A stretch of DNA of 64,000 nt from DATKMK01 sp035541895 (GTDB lineage: Bacteria > Desulfobacterota > Binatia > HRBIN30 > JACQVA1), in the NCBI GenBank assembly GCA_035541895.1, contig DATKMK010000114.1:62001-126000 (forward strand). The letters run 5' to 3'. The position numbers were made by a program, and so were the translations under genes. The notes below the pieces were generated by a model. The model searched no databases. It saw only the letters and a program-made list of their open reading frames with translations, and had not been told where the DNA came from. Shown here in pieces: positions 41,355 to 50,212 of the stretch; the first letter of the stretch is position 1, and each line of letters begins with the position of its first letter.

Positions 41355-41972
41355 CTAGACCGCGAGGCCGTGCCGGATGGCGTAGCGGACCAGCTCGGCG
41401 GTCGAATGCAGATCGAGCTTGTCGATGATGTGCTTGCGGTGCGTTTCGACGGTGTTGACGCTGAGGCCGAGCACTTCGGCGGCTTCACGATTGGTGCGCC
41501 CGGAGCAAATCAGCGACAGGACCTCGCGTTCGCGTGGACTCAACACGTCGGGTACCGGGTCCCCGTCGATCGTCGTCGCCCGCGCCAGCGTAGCGCTGAA
41601 GCGGGTTTCACCGCGATGAACCGCCGTCACGGCCTCGACGAGGTCTTGGTCATCCGCGTCCTTGAGCAGATAACCCTTGGCGCCGGCTGCGAGGCTTTGA
41701 CGCACGTACGGTTCATCTGCGTGCATCGACAACATCAGCACCTTGCTGTCCGGCGCCTGTGCCACGATCTGGCGGGTCGCTTCGACCCCGTTCAGCCCTG
41801 GAAGGCTGATATCCATCAGCACCACGTCCGGATGGAGCGTTTCTGCCATCGACACCGCCTGCGCCCCGTCGCCGATCTCGCCGACCACCGTGATCTGAGG
41901 ATTGGATTCGAGAATCTTGCGCAATCCGCGGCGCACCACCGTGTGATCATCGACCAATAACACCCGTACCAT
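41355..41972 (-). CDS. NarL/FixJ-family response regulator 1
   Basis: 205 aa. Receiver domain with VLLVDDHTVVRRGL (acidic pair), phospho-Asp in VVLMDISLPGLNG, and KGYLLKDADDQDL. The C-terminal LuxR-type HTH is LSPREREVLSLICSGRTNREAAEVLGLSVNTVETHRKHI. It ends the operon with the histidine kinase and a second regulator. Closely related to regulator 2 (shared HADxxYxRQSLxAGAKGYLL), so a tandem duplication is likely. Confidence 0.93.
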   Translation of the reverse strand: MVRVLLVDDHTVVRRGLRKILESNPQITVVGEIGDGAQAVSMAETLHPDVVLMDISLPGLNGVEATRQIVAQAPDSKVLMLSMHADEPYVRQSLAAGAKGYLLKDADDQDLVEAVTAVHRGETRFSATLARATTIDGDPVPDVLSPREREVLSLICSGRTNREAAEVLGLSVNTVETHRKHIIDKLDLHSTAELVRYAIRHGLAV

Positions 41973-42078
41973 GCGTATGGCCCCGTTGTTACTTCAGGCA
42001 GCAGGATACGCGCCCACCGACCTCCCCAACAATACCGGCAACCGGGGAAATTCGACGCCGAAACCGGGGAGGAACAAT

Positions 42079-42741
42079 CTACTGGACAATGCCCTTGCGG
42101 ACCGCAAAGCGGACCATCTCGGCGGTGTTGTGGAGGTTGAGTTTCTCCATCAATCGCTTGCGGTGGCTCTCGATCGTGCTCACCGCCACGTCGAGGATCT
42201 GCGCCACTTCCTTGTTGCTCTTGCCTTCGGCGATGAGCTGCAGCACCTCACGCTCGCGATCCGACAGCGCGGCGAGTTCGTCGACCGACGCGTCGGCCTC
42301 CGGTTGGTGCAGGAAGGCGTCGAGTACCACGCGCGAAACTTCCGGGCTGAAGTACGAGCCCCCTGCACTCAGTGCCGCGATCGCCTTGAGCAGGTCTTGA
42401 TCGTCGGCGTCCTTGAGCAGGTAGCCTTTGGCGCCAGCACGCAAACTCTGACGGATGTAGGCGTCGTCGGCGTGCATCGAGAGGATCAGGACCTTGACGT
42501 CGGGCGCGAGCTTGGCGAGCTGGCGAGTGACGTCGATGCCGTTGAGCCCCGGCAGACTGATGTCGAGAATCGCGATCGTGGGATTGAGGCGTGGAACCGC
42601 GTCGAGCGCCGTGCGGCCGTCGGCGAATTCCCCCACGATGTCGATGTCCGGGCTCAACTCCAAGATGCGGCGCAGGCCTTGCCGCACGACGGTGTGATCG
42701 TCAACCAACAAGACGCGAGTCTTCGCCATAGTCTTCGTCAC
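42079..42741 (-). CDS. NarL/FixJ-family response regulator 2
   Basis: 220 aa (or 216 from the second ATG at 42729). Receiver: TRVLLVDDHTVVRQGL, phospho-Asp in IAILDISLPGLNG, KGYLLKDADDQDLLKAI. LuxR HTH: LSDREREVLQLIAEGKSNKEVAQILDVAVSTIESHRKRL. It overlaps the kinase's 3' end by 29-41 nt. The linker to the HTH is longer than in regulator 1, and the recognition helix differs (VAVSTIESHR versus LSVNTVETHR), implying different target sites. Confidence 0.93.
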   Translation of the reverse strand: MTKTMAKTRVLLVDDHTVVRQGLRRILELSPDIDIVGEFADGRTALDAVPRLNPTIAILDISLPGLNGIDVTRQLAKLAPDVKVLILSMHADDAYIRQSLRAGAKGYLLKDADDQDLLKAIAALSAGGSYFSPEVSRVVLDAFLHQPEADASVDELAALSDREREVLQLIAEGKSNKEVAQILDVAVSTIESHRKRLMEKLNLHNTAEMVRFAVRKGIVQ

Positions 42742-44053
42742 TCTCCGCCGCTTCCACCAACGGAATGGCCAACGCGATCCGCGTCCCGTTGCCCGGCTGC
42801 GATTCGATCTCGAACCGGCCGCCGTAGGTGGCGACGCGCTCGCGCATGCCGATCACGCCCATCGAGTAGTCCGGCGTCGGACTTTGCAGGAACGTCTTGG
42901 CATCGAAGCCGCACCCGTCGTCGTGCACCTCCAGCTCGGCGCGCTCGCTGTCGACGCGCAGTCGTACCCCAACGTGGCGAGCGTTGGCGTGCCGCGCGAC
43001 GTTGGTGAGCGCCTCCTGCAGGACGCGGTAGAGCGCGACTTCGACCGGCCGCGGAAAGCGGGTCTCCGGCGGTGGGGCGTCGACCGTGACCGCGATGCCG
43101 GTGCGGTCACCGAAACGGGCGATGAACGACTGCATCGCCGGCACCAAGCCGAGGTCGTCGAGGACGGCGGGGCGCAGCAACTGCGACAGCGAGCGCACGC
43201 TTTGGAGGACCGAGCCGATTTGCTCGCGGGCTTCCGTCACCCGTGATCGCAACGGGTCGCCGGCCGGCAGCTCGCGGGCGACGAGTCCGAGATCGAGTCG
43301 CACCGCCGTCAACGCTTGTCCGAGATCATCGTGCAACTCGCGCGCAATCCGCCGCATCATGCGTTCGCTCACCTGCATCATCTTCTGTGACAAGCGCTGC
43401 AAGCGACCTTGGTACAGCAGCGACTCTTGGTAGAGCGAATCCTTCTGCTCGGCGGTGGTGGCGAGTCGGCTTTCGCGGTCTTGCAGGATGCGAAAGAAAT
43501 GCAGACCGCCGCCGATGATGATGCCGAAGATCAACCCCTCGAAACTCACGCTCAGCCGCTGGCGAACGATCAGCGGCACCTGCTCCAGCGCGGCGGTCGG
43601 CGCGAAGCCGTTCTGTTCGAGCAGGATCAAGCTCGCCCCGCTTGCGACCGTGGCTCCCAAGCACTGCCAGCCGATGTCCACCCCGAAGATCAGCCCATAG
43701 CTGACGATCTTCAACACGAACGTTGGGACCAACGGACTGTAGACGCCGCCGGTCCAGTGCGCGGCGAGCGTCATCGGCAACACATTGGCCGTGATGTCGG
43801 CCCACACCCGGCCGGACGACAATGTCTCGCGGCGATAGTGAAAGAACAGCAGGAGGTTCGCCAGGGTGTAGATCGCGAAGGTGGTGTGCACCGTCCACAA
43901 CGAGACCGTTAAGCCACCGTAGAACGCGTACACGATCGCCCAACAGGCGCACCCTTCGAGCAGCCTCACGATGAGGATGGCCAGCGATGCCGCGTGAATG
44001 CGGCGGTGCTGGATGTGCCCATGCAGGGCAATCTGTCGCAGACGTGCCCACAT
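42701..44053 (-). CDS. Membrane histidine kinase of the NarX/DesK (HisKA_3) class
   Basis: 450 aa. The N-terminal ~190 residues form about six TM helices (LAILIVRLLEGCACWAIVYA; TFAIYTLANLLLFF; FVLKIVSYGLIFGVDIG and others) without a recognisable sensory domain. A coiled-coil linker (QEHRL-like: SLYQGRLQRLSQKM) precedes HisKA_3, where RRIARELHDDLGQALTAVRLD holds the phospho-His. The HATPase follows (LGLVPAMQSFI; VHDDGCGFDAKTF; GVIGMRERVATYGG). It lies 35 nt after the aminotransferase-Mur fusion on the same strand and overlaps regulator 2. Confidence 0.92.
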   Translation of the reverse strand: MWARLRQIALHGHIQHRRIHAASLAILIVRLLEGCACWAIVYAFYGGLTVSLWTVHTTFAIYTLANLLLFFHYRRETLSSGRVWADITANVLPMTLAAHWTGGVYSPLVPTFVLKIVSYGLIFGVDIGWQCLGATVASGASLILLEQNGFAPTAALEQVPLIVRQRLSVSFEGLIFGIIIGGGLHFFRILQDRESRLATTAEQKDSLYQESLLYQGRLQRLSQKMMQVSERMMRRIARELHDDLGQALTAVRLDLGLVARELPAGDPLRSRVTEAREQIGSVLQSVRSLSQLLRPAVLDDLGLVPAMQSFIARFGDRTGIAVTVDAPPPETRFPRPVEVALYRVLQEALTNVARHANARHVGVRLRVDSERAELEVHDDGCGFDAKTFLQSPTPDYSMGVIGMRERVATYGGRFEIESQPGNGTRIALAIPLVEAAESDEDYGEDSRLVG

Positions 44054-44088
44054 GCTTCTGGCCGCGATGAGAAAATCGGCGCCCGAGT

Positions 44089-46143
44089 TTATAGACCGAA
44101 CGGCTCGACGTTGGAAAGCGATTCGGCCCTGCCGGCGAGGAAGTCGCGTAGCGCATCGGTGTCCGCGGCGAATCGACGCGTGATCTCCGCGGCCACGATG
44201 ATCCCGTAGACGTTGCTGTCGCCGACCACGTCGCGTTCTACCGCGAGCAACTCACCGTCGATTTCGATCTGTCTCGGGTGGGGCGTGTCGTGCCACTGCG
44301 CACGCGAGAACCAGCGCGCGGTGGGAAGTTCCGCCGCCAGTTTGGTGAGCGACGGATCATCTCCGCAGAGCCAAAGCTGCCCGCCGCGGCGCGCGACGTC
44401 GGCGCACACAACTGCCACTTCGCCGCGCAGCACCTCCAGCGCCTCGTGATCTTCGCTGAAATCGGGCGTCAATGCGGTGATCACGGCGATGTCCGGCCGG
44501 ACCGTGCGCAGATGTGCCGCCATGTCGCCCGGCCGCCGCGCGCCGAGTTCGAGTACCAACACGTCGAGCGCGTCACGCGCGAACGTTGCCGACCACGCCG
44601 CGCGCACCAGCCCGCGTGCGACTGATCCGACACGCCGGGCGTCGACTTGCATGTTCAGCACGGCCAACGGCACGCCGATCTCGGTGTTGTAGGAAAGCGG
44701 ATTGGCGCGGACATGCCGGTGCGGCGCGAGTGCCTCGACGAGCAGGCGTTTCAAGACGGTCTTGCCGCGACTGCCCGCGATGGCAATCACGATCGGGCGC
44801 CGGCGCGCGAGGTAGAGACGCGCCAGCGCGTGGAGCGTCGCGATCGCCGTCCGCCGACGGATCCCCACGTGGGAGAATGCCCGGCTGGGGGCGTGGAGCA
44901 CGACGGGCGCCGCCACCGGCCCGCGCGCCGCGCCGGCGTTGAAGTAGTCGGCGAGCCGCGCGAACGCCACCTCGATGTCGTCGTCGGCGCGGGCGTAGCA
45001 GAATCGCAGATGCGCCTCGCCGGTTGGGCCGAACGCCGCTCCGGGCACCAGGGCGACGTGCGCACGTTCGAGAATGTCGTGTGCCAGCCGAACCGAATCG
45101 CGCGCCATCGGGACGATGTCTTTGACGCGAGGAAACACGAAGTACGACGCGTTCGGACGCTGATAGTCGAACACGCTGGACAAGCCGTCGAGATGGGCGA
45201 TCACGCGATCGCGGCGGCGGCGAAACTGCGCCCGAAACTCGGCAATGAACGATTCGCCCAATGTCAGCGCGGCGACGGCCGCGTGCTGCGAGATTACCGG
45301 CGCGCAGGTGACGAGCGCGTCGTGCACCTTGAGAATCTCGCTCACCGGCTCGCGTGCGCCGTGCAGGAAGGCCACGCGCCAGCCGGTCATGCCGTAAGCC
45401 TTCGAGAACGACACGATCCGCACGACGCGTCCCCGCGCCGCAGCGACCTGAGCCGGACTGAACGGGTGTGCGTCGGTGTAGACGAAGTCCTTGTAGACTT
45501 CGTCGCTGATCACCGCGAGATCGTGTCGTTCCGCCACCGCCAACATGCGTTCGACTTGCGGGCGCGAAAAGATCGTCCCGGTGGGATTGTTGGGATTGCA
45601 GAGCAACAGTGCCGCGGTGCGCCGGGTGACGCTGGACGCGATCGCCTCGGGATTCAGGTCGAAGTTGGCGTCCTCGTCGAGCGCGACGAAGCGCGGGACG
45701 CCGCCGGCGAGTCGAATCGCCGGCAGATACGAGGTGTAGGTCGGCGACATCACCAGCACTTCGTCCCCGGGATTGATGGTCGCCAGCAGGGTCGCCGTCA
45801 CCGCTTCGATCGCGCCACAGGTGACGATGATCTCCCCGTCCGGGTCGTAGCGCATGTCCTCGCGCCACAAGCTTTCCGCGATCAGCTCGCGCAACTGCGG
45901 CAAGCCCGGCGTGAGCGAATACTTAGCGCACTCGCCGGCCGCGAGCTTCTCGGCCGCGTACCGCTTGATGGGTTCCGGGGTGTCGAAGCTCGGGATACCC
46001 TGCGCCAATGAGACCACCCCGGGGATCCGACTCGCCCGCAACTCAACGGCCTTGATCGGCGACAACTCGATCTCGGTGAGACGGTCCGCCGCGAACGTGC
46101 GTCCGGCGGAGTGAGCAGCAAACCGGGGCAGACGCAGCGCCAT
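44089..46143 (-). CDS. Fusion of class I/II aminotransferase and MurF-like central ATP-binding domain
   Basis: 684 aa. Residues 1-405 form a complete fold-type I aminotransferase: LAQGIPSFDTPEPI, NPNNPTGTIF, ISDEVYKDF, and IVSFSKAYGMTGWR with the PLP lysine K248. Residues ~450-665 match the Mur ligase middle domain: IAIAGSRGKTVLKRLL (P-loop, K461), NPLSYNTEIGVPLAVLN, VLELGARRPGDM, PDIAVITALTPDFSEDHEAL, DSNVYGIIVAAEI. The Mur N-terminal UDP-binding and C-terminal amino-acid-binding domains are both absent. The protein may aminate a keto acid and then activate a carboxylate with ATP (inference). ATG 46143 overlaps the phosphatase stop by 1 nt. Confidence 0.88.
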   Translation of the reverse strand: MALRLPRFAAHSAGRTFAADRLTEIELSPIKAVELRASRIPGVVSLAQGIPSFDTPEPIKRYAAEKLAAGECAKYSLTPGLPQLRELIAESLWREDMRYDPDGEIIVTCGAIEAVTATLLATINPGDEVLVMSPTYTSYLPAIRLAGGVPRFVALDEDANFDLNPEAIASSVTRRTAALLLCNPNNPTGTIFSRPQVERMLAVAERHDLAVISDEVYKDFVYTDAHPFSPAQVAAARGRVVRIVSFSKAYGMTGWRVAFLHGAREPVSEILKVHDALVTCAPVISQHAAVAALTLGESFIAEFRAQFRRRRDRVIAHLDGLSSVFDYQRPNASYFVFPRVKDIVPMARDSVRLAHDILERAHVALVPGAAFGPTGEAHLRFCYARADDDIEVAFARLADYFNAGAARGPVAAPVVLHAPSRAFSHVGIRRRTAIATLHALARLYLARRRPIVIAIAGSRGKTVLKRLLVEALAPHRHVRANPLSYNTEIGVPLAVLNMQVDARRVGSVARGLVRAAWSATFARDALDVLVLELGARRPGDMAAHLRTVRPDIAVITALTPDFSEDHEALEVLRGEVAVVCADVARRGGQLWLCGDDPSLTKLAAELPTARWFSRAQWHDTPHPRQIEIDGELLAVERDVVGDSNVYGIIVAAEITRRFAADTDALRDFLAGRAESLSNVEPFGL

Positions 46144-46769
46144 CAACGGCCCTCGGTGCGGCCGAGTGCTTCGAGGTGGGCAACGTCGTCGAGGCGCGTG
46201 GCGCACCACGTCGAGGCGGTGGAGGCGACAATATGAATCGAGCCGAGGTCCACGGCCAATTGGCTGCGTGCCGATGAGTCCAGATCGAGCAGTGCAGCGA
46301 GGATCGTGCGGATGACCCCTTTGTGCAGCACCATCAGCAGGCACTGATCCCCGTCCTGTTGAGCTCGTTCAACGACGGTCCAGAGCGTTGCCGCCACGCG
46401 TGTGCGAAACGTCGCGGTCGATTCGCCGCCGGGGTAGTGAAAGTCCGCCGGACCCGCCCGCCACTGCGCGTGGAGTCGGGGATCGCGCGCGCGGATTTCG
46501 GACTCGGTCAATCCTTCCCAGTCGCCGAAATCGATCTCGTTGAAGCCGCCCAGGACAATCGGCTCGCGCCGCGCAACGATGCGCGCGCCTTCCCGCGATC
46601 GCATCAGCGCGCTGGCGTAGACCGTGTCGATCGGCAGATGATCCACCGCCGCCGCTGCGCGCTCCATTTGTGCGCGGCCCACCGCACTCAGCGGCACGTC
46701 GGTCGCGCCGTAATAGCGGATGCTCGATTGGCCCGCCGTCTCGCCGTGGCGAACCAGCACCAGCCGCAT
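46143..46769 (-). CDS. Histidine phosphatase (phosphoglycerate mutase-like) family protein
   Basis: 208 aa. MRLVLVRHGETAGQSSIRY has the RHG catalytic motif; YASALMRSREGARI supplies the second Arg; FGDWEGLTESEIRARD the acid-base Glu, and LMVLHKGVIRTILAALL the final His. The family includes CobC, GpmB and others; the substrate is not clear. It is 2 nt after the MFS gene and 1 nt overlapping the fusion gene, so it is part of the same operon. Confidence 0.9.
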   Translation of the reverse strand: MRLVLVRHGETAGQSSIRYYGATDVPLSAVGRAQMERAAAAVDHLPIDTVYASALMRSREGARIVARREPIVLGGFNEIDFGDWEGLTESEIRARDPRLHAQWRAGPADFHYPGGESTATFRTRVAATLWTVVERAQQDGDQCLLMVLHKGVIRTILAALLDLDSSARSQLAVDLGSIHIVASTASTWCATRLDDVAHLEALGRTEGR

Positions 46770-46771
46770 CG

Positions 46772-48007
46772 CTACACCACCGGCTCGCCGAGCGTGACGC
46801 GTGATCGCTCCGATGAAGGCGAGTCGATCGCGTCCGGCGCCGCCGGAAGGGCCAGCCGAGCGATCACGGCGAAGCCGGCGGCGGCACCTGCCGTGATCAA
46901 GCCGAGCCACGGGAAGGCCGCCGCCAGGTTGTCCGAGGCGGTCGCCACCCAGGTCGCCAGCGGCACCGCAAGTGCGTTGACACAGGCGATGAACGCGAAG
47001 CGCCCACCGTCAGCCGTCGCCGAGCCGGATCGCGCGCTCATGCGCTCGATCAGGTCCATCGCCAGCGCCTGCGAGAAGAGACCGCAGAGCGCGGCGACGG
47101 TTGCGACCACGAGCAGCCATGCGTGCTCGGTGTGGCCCATGAGCACAAGCGCCACCCCCGCTCCAAATTGGAGAACGATGTGTGACCAGTAGCCAGTGCG
47201 CTCGCCGATGTTCAGCTCCCCTACGCATGATCCGATCACGCCCAGTCCATACACCACCGACACCGCGAGGCCGGCGGTTGCAGGAGGGAGGCGGTGCGCG
47301 AAGTACGAGGGCTGCAGCATGAATTGCCCGAACGTGCCGATACCGGCCGCGGCGATCGCGAGGCTCAGCAGCACGTACACCGTCACCGGCGGCGTGCTGC
47401 GCGGCGATTGGGTTCGATTCGCGGACAGAACCGCGTCGTCCATCGCCGTTCGCCACAAACCGAGAACGGCCGACAACGCACACACACTGAACCCCGTCAC
47501 CGTGTAGACCTGTCGCGAACCGAATTGACTCGCCGCCCCGAGGGTGATGACCGGTGCCAGCGCCACGCCGAGTCCGGCGGCGAGCCGCTGCACCAACCGT
47601 CCGCGCGCGCGCCAGGGTTCGTCGAGACAGTCGATAAGCTGGATCGCGGCTGGGCGGTGAAAGCCGGCGAACAAGCCGAGCGCACCGAGACACACAGCCA
47701 GGCTTCGACCCGGCGCGGCTTCCGCTGCGGCCAACGCCGCCACGCCGGTGCCGGCCAGTCCCACCAACAACACCCGCCGGCCGCCGATGGCGTCGCTCAA
47801 CCAGCCGCCAGGAAGGGCCCCGAGTCCGAAGAGCACGTAGCCGGCAAAGCCCCAGCTCAGCACGGTGGTGATCGGCAACTTCAGTTCGCGAGCGATGGTG
47901 ATCGCCACCACCGGGAACATGAACGCGACAAAATGGGTGCACAGCGATCCGAGCGCGACGAACGGCAGGATCTGGCCGATGAGGCGCGGCTCGGCGCGAT
48001 TGGTCAT
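46772..48007 (-). CDS. Major facilitator superfamily transporter
   Basis: 411 aa with 12 predicted TM helices. GALPGGWLSDAIGGRRVLL is the MFS loop 2-3 motif (G-x-L-x-D-x-x-G-R-R). LAIAAAGIGTFGQFMLQPSYF and VSVVYGLGVIGSCVGELNI mark the C-terminal half. Direction and substrate are not evident. It is the first gene of the unit with the phosphatase and the aminotransferase-Mur fusion, so it may export or import the product of that enzyme. Confidence 0.88.
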   Translation of the reverse strand: MTNRAEPRLIGQILPFVALGSLCTHFVAFMFPVVAITIARELKLPITTVLSWGFAGYVLFGLGALPGGWLSDAIGGRRVLLVGLAGTGVAALAAAEAAPGRSLAVCLGALGLFAGFHRPAAIQLIDCLDEPWRARGRLVQRLAAGLGVALAPVITLGAASQFGSRQVYTVTGFSVCALSAVLGLWRTAMDDAVLSANRTQSPRSTPPVTVYVLLSLAIAAAGIGTFGQFMLQPSYFAHRLPPATAGLAVSVVYGLGVIGSCVGELNIGERTGYWSHIVLQFGAGVALVLMGHTEHAWLLVVATVAALCGLFSQALAMDLIERMSARSGSATADGGRFAFIACVNALAVPLATWVATASDNLAAAFPWLGLITAGAAAGFAVIARLALPAAPDAIDSPSSERSRVTLGEPVV

Positions 48008-48077
48008 CGCCGTTCACACTAACGAACGGGTCGAGACCGAACAAGCGCGTTGTGCCGGTGCCGCGCAATGAGCGATG

Positions 48078-49340
48078 TCAGGGAGCGCGGAACTCGCTCG
48101 GACTGCCGAAGAATTCGTGGGCGGCGCGGGCGGCCCCCGCGGTCAATTCGGGCGGCACGAAGACGTACAGGCGCCACAACGCCGCGTAGCGCGCCTCCAG
48201 GGCGGCGATCTCGGCGAGGTGATGAGCGGCATCGCGATTCAGCGGCGCGAGGCCATCGGGCCGGCGCACCAAAACCGCGGCCTCCTTCATCACGGTCAAC
48301 GCCGGACAGTAGACGATCACGGCGTGCGGCGGACATCCGAGCGCTCGTGCGAGCGTTGCCTCGGCTTCGGCGCGTGTCGTCGGTGATTCGTGGAAGCGCG
48401 CCACCAGGCGGGCGCGTTCCGCCTCGCCGACGGAGTGCGCGGACAGCGCGTAGCCGCGCTTGTACAATCTCCGCTGCCGCAAGCCGTCGACCAAGTCGCT
48501 GATGCCGTGATCCGGCACGCGCGCGAGCGAATCCAGCAGCGTCCAGTCGTTGTAGGTCAGCAGCGACGCATCGGTGATGCCGTGCGGGATGGCCAACTCG
48601 ACGGCCTTCGAAATCATCGCGCCCGCCGCGACTTTTGTGTGGTGGTAGTAGACTCGTTCGGTCAAGAAGTAGCGCAAGCGCAGCAGGGCCACGGTTTCGG
48701 AACGCGCGTCGGGCCGCTCCATGCCGTGCTTGGTCATGTTGATGGCGAGCTGGCCGTCGTCGATCGTGAAGTAGCGGTAAATCCGGTCGTCGTAGTCCTG
48801 ACGCAGCCCGGCGAAGTAGGCGTCGCGGCGCAGATAGTCGAGCAAGTCAGCATCGATCGTGCTCGCGACAATTTGCCGCGCCCAGCGAGGCACCGCCGCC
48901 GGCGAGGCCGCGCCCAGCAGCGCCGCGATCGGTTCCTTGATCTGCAGCCGCGCGAGGTGCTCGCCGAGCGGACCGTCCAGCAGCCGGGCCAGCCGCGTGC
49001 CTTTGTCGTGGCGCGGAAACAGCCGGCGCTCGTCTTCGAGCGTGTGGCCGAAGGGGACGTGGGTCACGTCATGTAGCAGTGCGGCGCATCCGATCAGGTC
49101 GGCCAATGCGGCCTCGATGGCGGCGCCGCCGTGGTTGCGCAGCGAGTCGATGATGCGGTGCGCCGCCGCGCACGCCCCGAGCGAATGATCGAAACGGGTG
49201 TGCACGCAGCCGGGATACACCAAGCTGGCGGTGCCGAGCTGCTTGATGCCGCGCAGACGTTGCAGCTCGGGGAGGTCCAGCACCCGCGTCTCGAGCGCGC
49301 TCAGGTGCACGTCGCCGTGAACCGGGTCGCGAATCAGCAT
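48078..49340 (-). CDS. HD-domain phosphohydrolase (SAMHD1/YdhJ-like)
   Basis: 420 aa. IRDPVHGDVHLSALETRVLD and LQRLRGIKQLG are typical N-terminal motifs. The metal site reads RFDHSLGACAAAHR, CAALLHDVTHVPFGH (HD with following His), and a later STIDADLLDYLRRDAYFAG. Related proteins hydrolyse dNTPs or nucleotides; activity is not deduced here. It starts divergently from the FadR-type regulator; a promoter for the latter is located between them. Confidence 0.9.
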   Translation of the reverse strand: MLIRDPVHGDVHLSALETRVLDLPELQRLRGIKQLGTASLVYPGCVHTRFDHSLGACAAAHRIIDSLRNHGGAAIEAALADLIGCAALLHDVTHVPFGHTLEDERRLFPRHDKGTRLARLLDGPLGEHLARLQIKEPIAALLGAASPAAVPRWARQIVASTIDADLLDYLRRDAYFAGLRQDYDDRIYRYFTIDDGQLAINMTKHGMERPDARSETVALLRLRYFLTERVYYHHTKVAAGAMISKAVELAIPHGITDASLLTYNDWTLLDSLARVPDHGISDLVDGLRQRRLYKRGYALSAHSVGEAERARLVARFHESPTTRAEAEATLARALGCPPHAVIVYCPALTVMKEAAVLVRRPDGLAPLNRDAAHHLAEIAALEARYAALWRLYVFVPPELTAGAARAAHEFFGSPSEFRAP

Positions 49341-49410
49341 GCCGGCATCTTACCCGCGAACCGGGCGAAAGATGAACTCCCAATCGGCTGCACCAGCGGC
49401 GAGAACGTGG

Positions 49411-49440
49411 TTGACAATTGGTTGGACCATTGGATATCTA
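49411..49440 (+). promoter_or_regulatory. Sigma-70-like promoter for the FadR-type regulator
   Basis: TTGACA (49411-49416), 18-nt spacer, TATCTA (49435-49440), about 12 nt before the first in-frame ATG (49452). The -35 is consensus. The transcript would start nearly leaderless if ATG 49452 is used, or with a short leader for 49476. Confidence 0.65.
49419..49429. promoter_or_regulatory. FadR/LldR-type operator TGGTTGGACCA in the promoter spacer
   Basis: TGGTNNNACCA is the known core of FadR-subfamily GntR operators. This copy lies between the -35 and -10 boxes of the promoter of a GntR gene of that subfamily, so autorepression is predicted. Confidence 0.6.
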
Positions 49441-49475
49441 TATCACTTCAGATGGTGACCAAAGGCGGCACAGTG

Positions 49476-50198
49476 ATGGCCTTCCGTCCGCCGCAACGGC
49501 GGCGGATTCACGAAGACGTGTTCGAGCAGTTGCGCGACGCGATTTTGGACGGACGGTTCCGTGCCGGTCACAAGCTGCCGCCCGAACGCGAGCTGGCCGA
49601 TCAGTTTCAGATCAATCGCACCTCGGTGCGTGAAGCCATCAAGCGGCTCGAAGCGCTCGGCCTGGTCACGGTGCGGCAAGGCGACGGCGCCACCGTGCAG
49701 CCGCTGATCGACGCCTCGCTCGATCTGCTGGCTCCGATGGTGTTCCACGCCGGGCGCGTCGACGCGCGGGTGTTGATGGAAATGACCGAGGTGATCAATC
49801 CGCTGCTGTTCGAGATGGCGCAGCTCGCCATCGAGCGCTGCCGCCCGAGTCAACTCGCCGCGCTGCGGCACCTGCGCGATCTGATCGCCGATCAACGGCG
49901 CGACCGCGAGGACCGGTTTGCCTCGGGACGTGATCTGATCGTGCTGCTGTCCGACATGACCGGCAACCGCGTGTGGCAGATGTTGGCGCGTCGGCTCCGC
50001 ACCTTGCTCGCGTCGGAGCCGCTGCGCGAAGCGCGGCGGCGCATTCGCCGCGACCCCGGCCGCGTGGTGCCCATCATTGATGCGTGTCTTGCTGCATTCG
50101 AGGCCAACCGCCGCGACGACGCGATCGACGCGGTGCGCAGCATCTTAACCCTCGTTGGCGATACGGCCCTGACTGAGCGCGTCGCCGCGGCTCGGTAA
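49476..50198 (+). CDS. FadR-subfamily GntR transcriptional regulator
   Basis: 240 aa (248 if from ATG 49452; GTG 49473 also possible). Winged HTH: IHEDVFEQLRDAILDGRFRAGHKLPPERELADQFQINRTSVREAIKRLEALGLVTVRQGDG, i.e. the GntR DNA-binding pattern LPPERELA...SVREA..L. The C-terminal ~160 residues are helical, as in the FCD domain. The lack of a clear FCD metal trio suggests a FadR-like acyl-type ligand (inference). The diiron protein gene follows 15 nt downstream, a probable target. Confidence 0.88.
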   Translation: MAFRPPQRRRIHEDVFEQLRDAILDGRFRAGHKLPPERELADQFQINRTSVREAIKRLEALGLVTVRQGDGATVQPLIDASLDLLAPMVFHAGRVDARVLMEMTEVINPLLFEMAQLAIERCRPSQLAALRHLRDLIADQRRDREDRFASGRDLIVLLSDMTGNRVWQMLARRLRTLLASEPLREARRRIRRDPGRVVPIIDACLAAFEANRRDDAIDAVRSILTLVGDTALTERVAAAR

Positions 50199-50212
50199 AC
50201 TGAGGAGACGTC

